DNA from: Tolypeutes matacus
Taxonomy: Eukaryota; Chordata; Mammalia; Cingulata; Chlamyphoridae
NCBI GenBank assembly: GCA_026826555.1
Contig: JAKSZT010053923.1
Coordinates: forward strand, 1,921,992 to 1,985,991
DNA: 64,000 bases
Direction of reading: 5' to 3'
Positions 60,904-64,000 of the stretch are shown piece after piece (positions within the stretch are counted from its first letter, which is position 1; each line of letters begins with the position of its first letter). The notes beneath the pieces are model-generated. The model was not told the DNA's origin and did not search any database. It saw only the letters and a program-made list of their open reading frames with translations. A program made the position numbers and the translations under genes.

Positions 60904-61892
60904 ATGCCTAAGCACCAGCAAAAAATTACAGGCCATACTAAGAAAACAGAAGACATGGCCCAAGAAAAGGAATACAGCAAAGTCCCAGAAGAGATGCAGA
61001 ATTTGAGAGAACTAATCAGTGAGATGAGCACACATTTACAAAATCAAATTAATGAGATGAAAGAGAATATAGTTAAAGAGATCAATGACATCAAGAAGTC
61101 ATTGCGCGGACGTAAAGAAGAATTTGAAATCCTGAACAGAAAAGTAACGGAGTGCATGGGAATGAAAGACACAATAGATGAAGTCAAAAATACATTTGAA
61201 GCATACAACAGCAGACTCGAAATGATAGAAGAAAGAATAAATGATACTGAAGACAGAGCAGCTAAAATTGAAGAGAGAAAAGAACAGAGAGAGAAAAGAA
61301 TGGAAAAAATTGAGCAGAGGCTCAGAGAGTTGAATGACAACACTAAACGCAAGAACATACGTGTCATGGGAGTTCCAGAAGGAGAAGAGAGAGGAAAAGG
61401 GGCAGAAAGAGTATTTGAGGAAATAATAGCTGAAAATTTCCCAACTCTCACAAAAGAAATGAACTTACATGTCCAAGAAGCACACCGCACCCCAATGAGA
61501 ATAAATCCAAATAGACCTACGCCAAGACACATATTATTCAGAATGTCAAATGTAAAAGATAAAGAGAAAATTCTCAGAGCAGCAAGAGAGAAGCAAATGA
61601 TCATGTACAAAGGACGTCCAGTAAGACTTAGTGCAGATTTCTCTTCAGAAACCATGGAGGCAAGAAGACAGTGGTATGATACAATTAGGAAACTGAAGAA
61701 AAAAACTGCCAGCCGAGAATTCTTTATCCAGCAAAACTGTCCTTCAAATGTGAAGGTGAATATAAAGTATTCACAAACAAACAGAAACTAAGAGAGTTTG
61801 CAAAAAAGGATCCACCTTTGCAGGAAATATTAAAGGAAGCCTTAGAACCTGAAAGAAAAAGACAGGAGAGAGAGGCTTGGAGGAGAGTATAG
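60904..61892 (+). pseudogene. L1 ORF1 (RNA-binding protein), single frameshift
   Basis: ATG at 60904 opens MPKHQQKITG and stays open for 295 codons. Coiled coil about residues 40-150, RRM and C-terminal domain about 150-290 (MGVPEGE, INPNRPTPRHILF, KILRAAREKQ, LSADFSSETMEARRQ). One base is missing near 61697 relative to the copy at 34264, so the last ~45 codons are misread and the frame ends at 61791 rather than at the TAG at 61890-61892. It would otherwise be a near-complete ORF1 of about 328 residues. The best preserved ORF1 here. Confidence 0.92.
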
Positions 61893-62889
61893 AAGAAAGA
61901 AAAGCAGAAAGGATAACCAAAAGAGTAAAAAGAAAGACAAAAATAAGATGACATATGAAAACCAAAGAATAAAAATGGAGGAAATAAATAGTGCATTTTC
62001 AGTAATATCATTGAATGTGAATGGATTAAATTCCCCAAAAAAAGATACAGGCTGACAGAATGGATAAAAAAACATGTGCCATCCATATGCTACTTACAAG
62101 AAACTCACCTCAGACACAAGGATACAAGCCGGCTGAAAGTAAAAGGTTGGAAAAAGATACTCCACGTGAATAGTAAACAGAAAAGAGCAGGGGTAGCTAT
62201 AATAATATCAGACAAAACAGACTTCAAATGCAAAAAAGTGATAAGAGATGTGGAAGCCCATTATATATTAATAAAAGGGACGATCCTCCAGGAAGATATA
62301 ACAGTCATAAATATCTACGCACCTAACCAGGGTGCCCCAAAATATATGAGACAAACTCTGGCAAAACTGAAGGGAGAAATAGACATTTCTACAATAATCG
62401 TCTGAGACTTCAACACCCCTATCACATCATTGGATAAAGATCAACAAGGAAACAGAGAACTTGAACAATATGATAAACAAGTTAGACCTAACAGACATAT
62501 ACAAAACACTGCATCCAAACTCAGTGGATTATACATTCTTCTCAAGTGCCCATGGATCATTCTCCAGGATAGACCACATGTTAGGTCACAATACAGCTCT
62601 CAATAAATATAAAAAGATTGAAATTATACAAAGCACCTTCTCAAATCATAATGGAATGAAACTAGAAATCAATAACAGACAGGAAAAAAGGAAATTTGCA
62701 AACGTGTGGAGACTGAACAACACACTCCTAAATATTCAGTGGGTCAAAGAAGAAATTGCAAGTGAAATGAGTAAATATATTGAGACAAATGAAAATGAGA
62801 ACACAACGTATCAAAACTTATGGGATACAGCAAAGGCAGCCTTGAGAGGGAAATTTATAGCCCTAAATGCCTATATTAAGAAACAAGAG

Positions 62890-63032
62890 GGAGGCGGCTG
62901 TGGCTCAATCAGTAGGGCTCCCGTTTACCATGTGGGAGGCCCCGGGTTCGGTTCCCAGGGCCTCCTGGTGGGGGCGGGCCCGCCCGCACGGTGTGGTTGG
63001 CTGACCCGGCGAGCGCAGGCAGCAAGGGGGGG
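62890..63032 (+). mobile_element. DAS-type SINE cut by an assembly gap
   Basis: GGAGGCGGCTGTGGCTCAATCAG head, B box GGGTTCGGTTCCC, GC-rich body with GGGGGG at the gap edge. Tail and right duplication lie in the gap. Close to the copies at 35999 and 3848. Confidence 0.93.
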
Positions 63033-63042
63033 NNNNNNNNNN
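63033..63042. other. Assembly gap (10 N)
   Basis: L1 ORF2 text before the SINE corresponds to about 36453 of the other young L1, and text after the gap to about 36972. About 520 bp of L1 plus the SINE tail are therefore missing, and the 10 N are a placeholder, not a measured length. Confidence 0.9.
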
Positions 63043-64000
63043 GCATTTCTAAAAGCATTAACACCAATACTGTTTAAACTCTTCCAAAATATTGAAGAGG
63101 ACGGAAAATTACCCAACGCATTTTATGAAGCCAACATCACCCTAATACCAAAGCCAGATAAAGATTCCACAAGAAAAGAAAATTACAGACCAATCTCTCT
63201 CATGAACATAGATGCAAAAATTCTCAACAAAATACTTGCAATCAAAGCCAACAGCATATCAAAAGACTTATACATCACAATCAAGTGGGATTTATCCCTG
63301 GTATGCAAAGCTGGTTCAACATAAGAAAATCAATCAATGTAATATACCACATTAACAAATTGAAGGAAAAAAAACACATCGTGATCATCTCAATAGATGC
63401 AGAAAAGGCATTCGACAAAATCCAACATCCTTTTTTGATAAAAATACTTCAAAAGATAGGAATAAAAGGAAAATTCCTCAATATGATAAAAGGCATATAT
63501 GAAAAACCCACAGCCAACATCATACTCAATGGGGAAAGGTTAAAAGTTTTCCCCCTAAGATCAGGAACAAGACAAGGATGCCCACTGTCACCACTGTTAT
63601 TCAACATTGTACTAGAAGTTCTAGCTAGGGCAATTAGACAAGACAAAAAAATTAAAGGCATCCAAATAGGAAAAGAGGAAGTAAAACTCTCACTGTTTGC
63701 GGATGACATGATCCTGTATTTAGAAAATCCTGAAGTATCCACAACAAAGCTACTTGAACTAATAAATGTGTTCAGCAAAGTGGCAGGATACAAGATCAAC
63801 ACGCAAAAATCAGTAATGTTTTTGTACACTAGTACTGAACAATCTGAGGAGGAAATCAGGAGGAAAATTCCATTTTCAATAGCAACAAAAAGACTCAAAT
63901 ACCTAGGAGTTAATTTAACCAAGGAAGTACAGGACTTATATGCAGAAAACTACAAAACAATGCTAAAAGAAATTTTAAAAGACCTAAACAAATGGAAAGA

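Larger units (their letters stand above)
60241..64000 (+). mobile_element. Young L1, 5'-truncated in the 5'UTR, runs off window
   Basis: Starts inside the first 5'UTR unit (TGTTGAGGACACC against 33615), 5'UTR to 60903, ORF1 60904-61892, ORF2 from 61975. A SINE and an N gap at 63033-63042 interrupt it. It closely matches the L1 at 33144-39437 throughout. Its 3' end lies beyond the window. Confidence 0.93.
61975..64000 (+). pseudogene. L1 ORF2 5' two-thirds, broken
   Basis: Start MEEINSAF, endonuclease pieces SLNVNG and CYLQETHL (an early frameshift near 62038), TGA at about 62403, a 13-bp deletion near 62437, and further endonuclease text 62461-62888. After the gap RT resumes at 63043, with [15 protein letters not shown] and FADD at 63696-63707. 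The frame is open on the plus strand from about 63390 to the window end and, unlike the 37.9-kb copy, reads through the codon equivalent to 37903. Confidence 0.9.

Noticed and set aside
62461..63324. 287-codon frame containing XXXX
   Set aside because: It reads through the SINE and the N gap, so it is an assembly artefact joined to L1 fragments.

Overview
This window is mammalian nuclear DNA made almost entirely of layered transposable elements, with no intact protein-coding gene that I can support. The diagnostic signal is a SINE whose head looks like tRNA-Ala (GTGGCTCAA... A-box side, GGTTCGATTCC B box). It occurs singly or as a head-to-tail dimer with an A-rich (AAATAAATAAA) tail and target-site duplications. 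This is the DAS SINE type known from armadillos, so the source is most likely a xenarthran (nine-banded armadillo or a relative). That assignment is an inference. Two 10-N gaps show it is a draft assembly.

Layout. 1-3.1 kb: a LINE-1 (L1) 3' end, part of a MaLR-like LTR, old L1 tails, then a CpG-rich block with a broken multi-exon fragment resembling TEKTIP1 (C19orf71) on the minus strand. 3.2-7.6 kb: a minus-strand ERV-L-like pol relic (RT at high coordinates, integrase at low) cut by two LTRs and a SINE. 7.8-12.5 kb: an old L1 with three nested insertions, one of them a composite 'module + dimeric SINE' unit. 12.7-16.2 kb: two HAL1 (half-L1) 5' halves separated by an LTR. 17.1-19.1 kb: an L1 ORF2 split by an L1 tail and a retrocopy. 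19.3-22.6 kb: MIR/L2, an assembly gap, a copy of an unclassified long repeat (called 'X' here) and unassigned sequence. 22.6-26.7 kb: minus-strand L1 and HAL1/L1 ORF1. 26.7-29.1 kb: L1 3' ends.

29.1-32.4 kb is the least repetitive stretch (L2, MER5A and MIR only). 32.5-40.4 kb: a copy of X carrying a full-length, fairly young L1 (33144-39437) bounded by an 11-bp target-site duplication. 40.5-42.1 kb: two MaLR-like LTRs. 42.8-50.5 kb: an MLT1 LTR split first by a PRELID3B processed pseudogene and then by a 5.8-kb L1. 50.5-59.5 kb: an older full-length L1 whose 5'UTR hosts a minus X copy, a SINE, a solo LTR and a plus X copy, and whose ORF2 hosts further SINEs. 59.5-60.2 kb: the second copy of the composite module+SINE. 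60.2-64 kb: a second young L1, cut by an N gap and running off the window.

The elements interact only through insertion. L1 machinery explains the L1s, HAL1s, SINEs, X tails and retrocopies (poly-A tails, 11-17 bp duplications), while LTRs leave 5-bp duplications. Every L1 and ERV reading frame seen is broken, although some catalytic motifs (L1 FADD and the CCHC-like knuckle, ERV YIDD) survive. Family names are from recognition by eye, not a database search.
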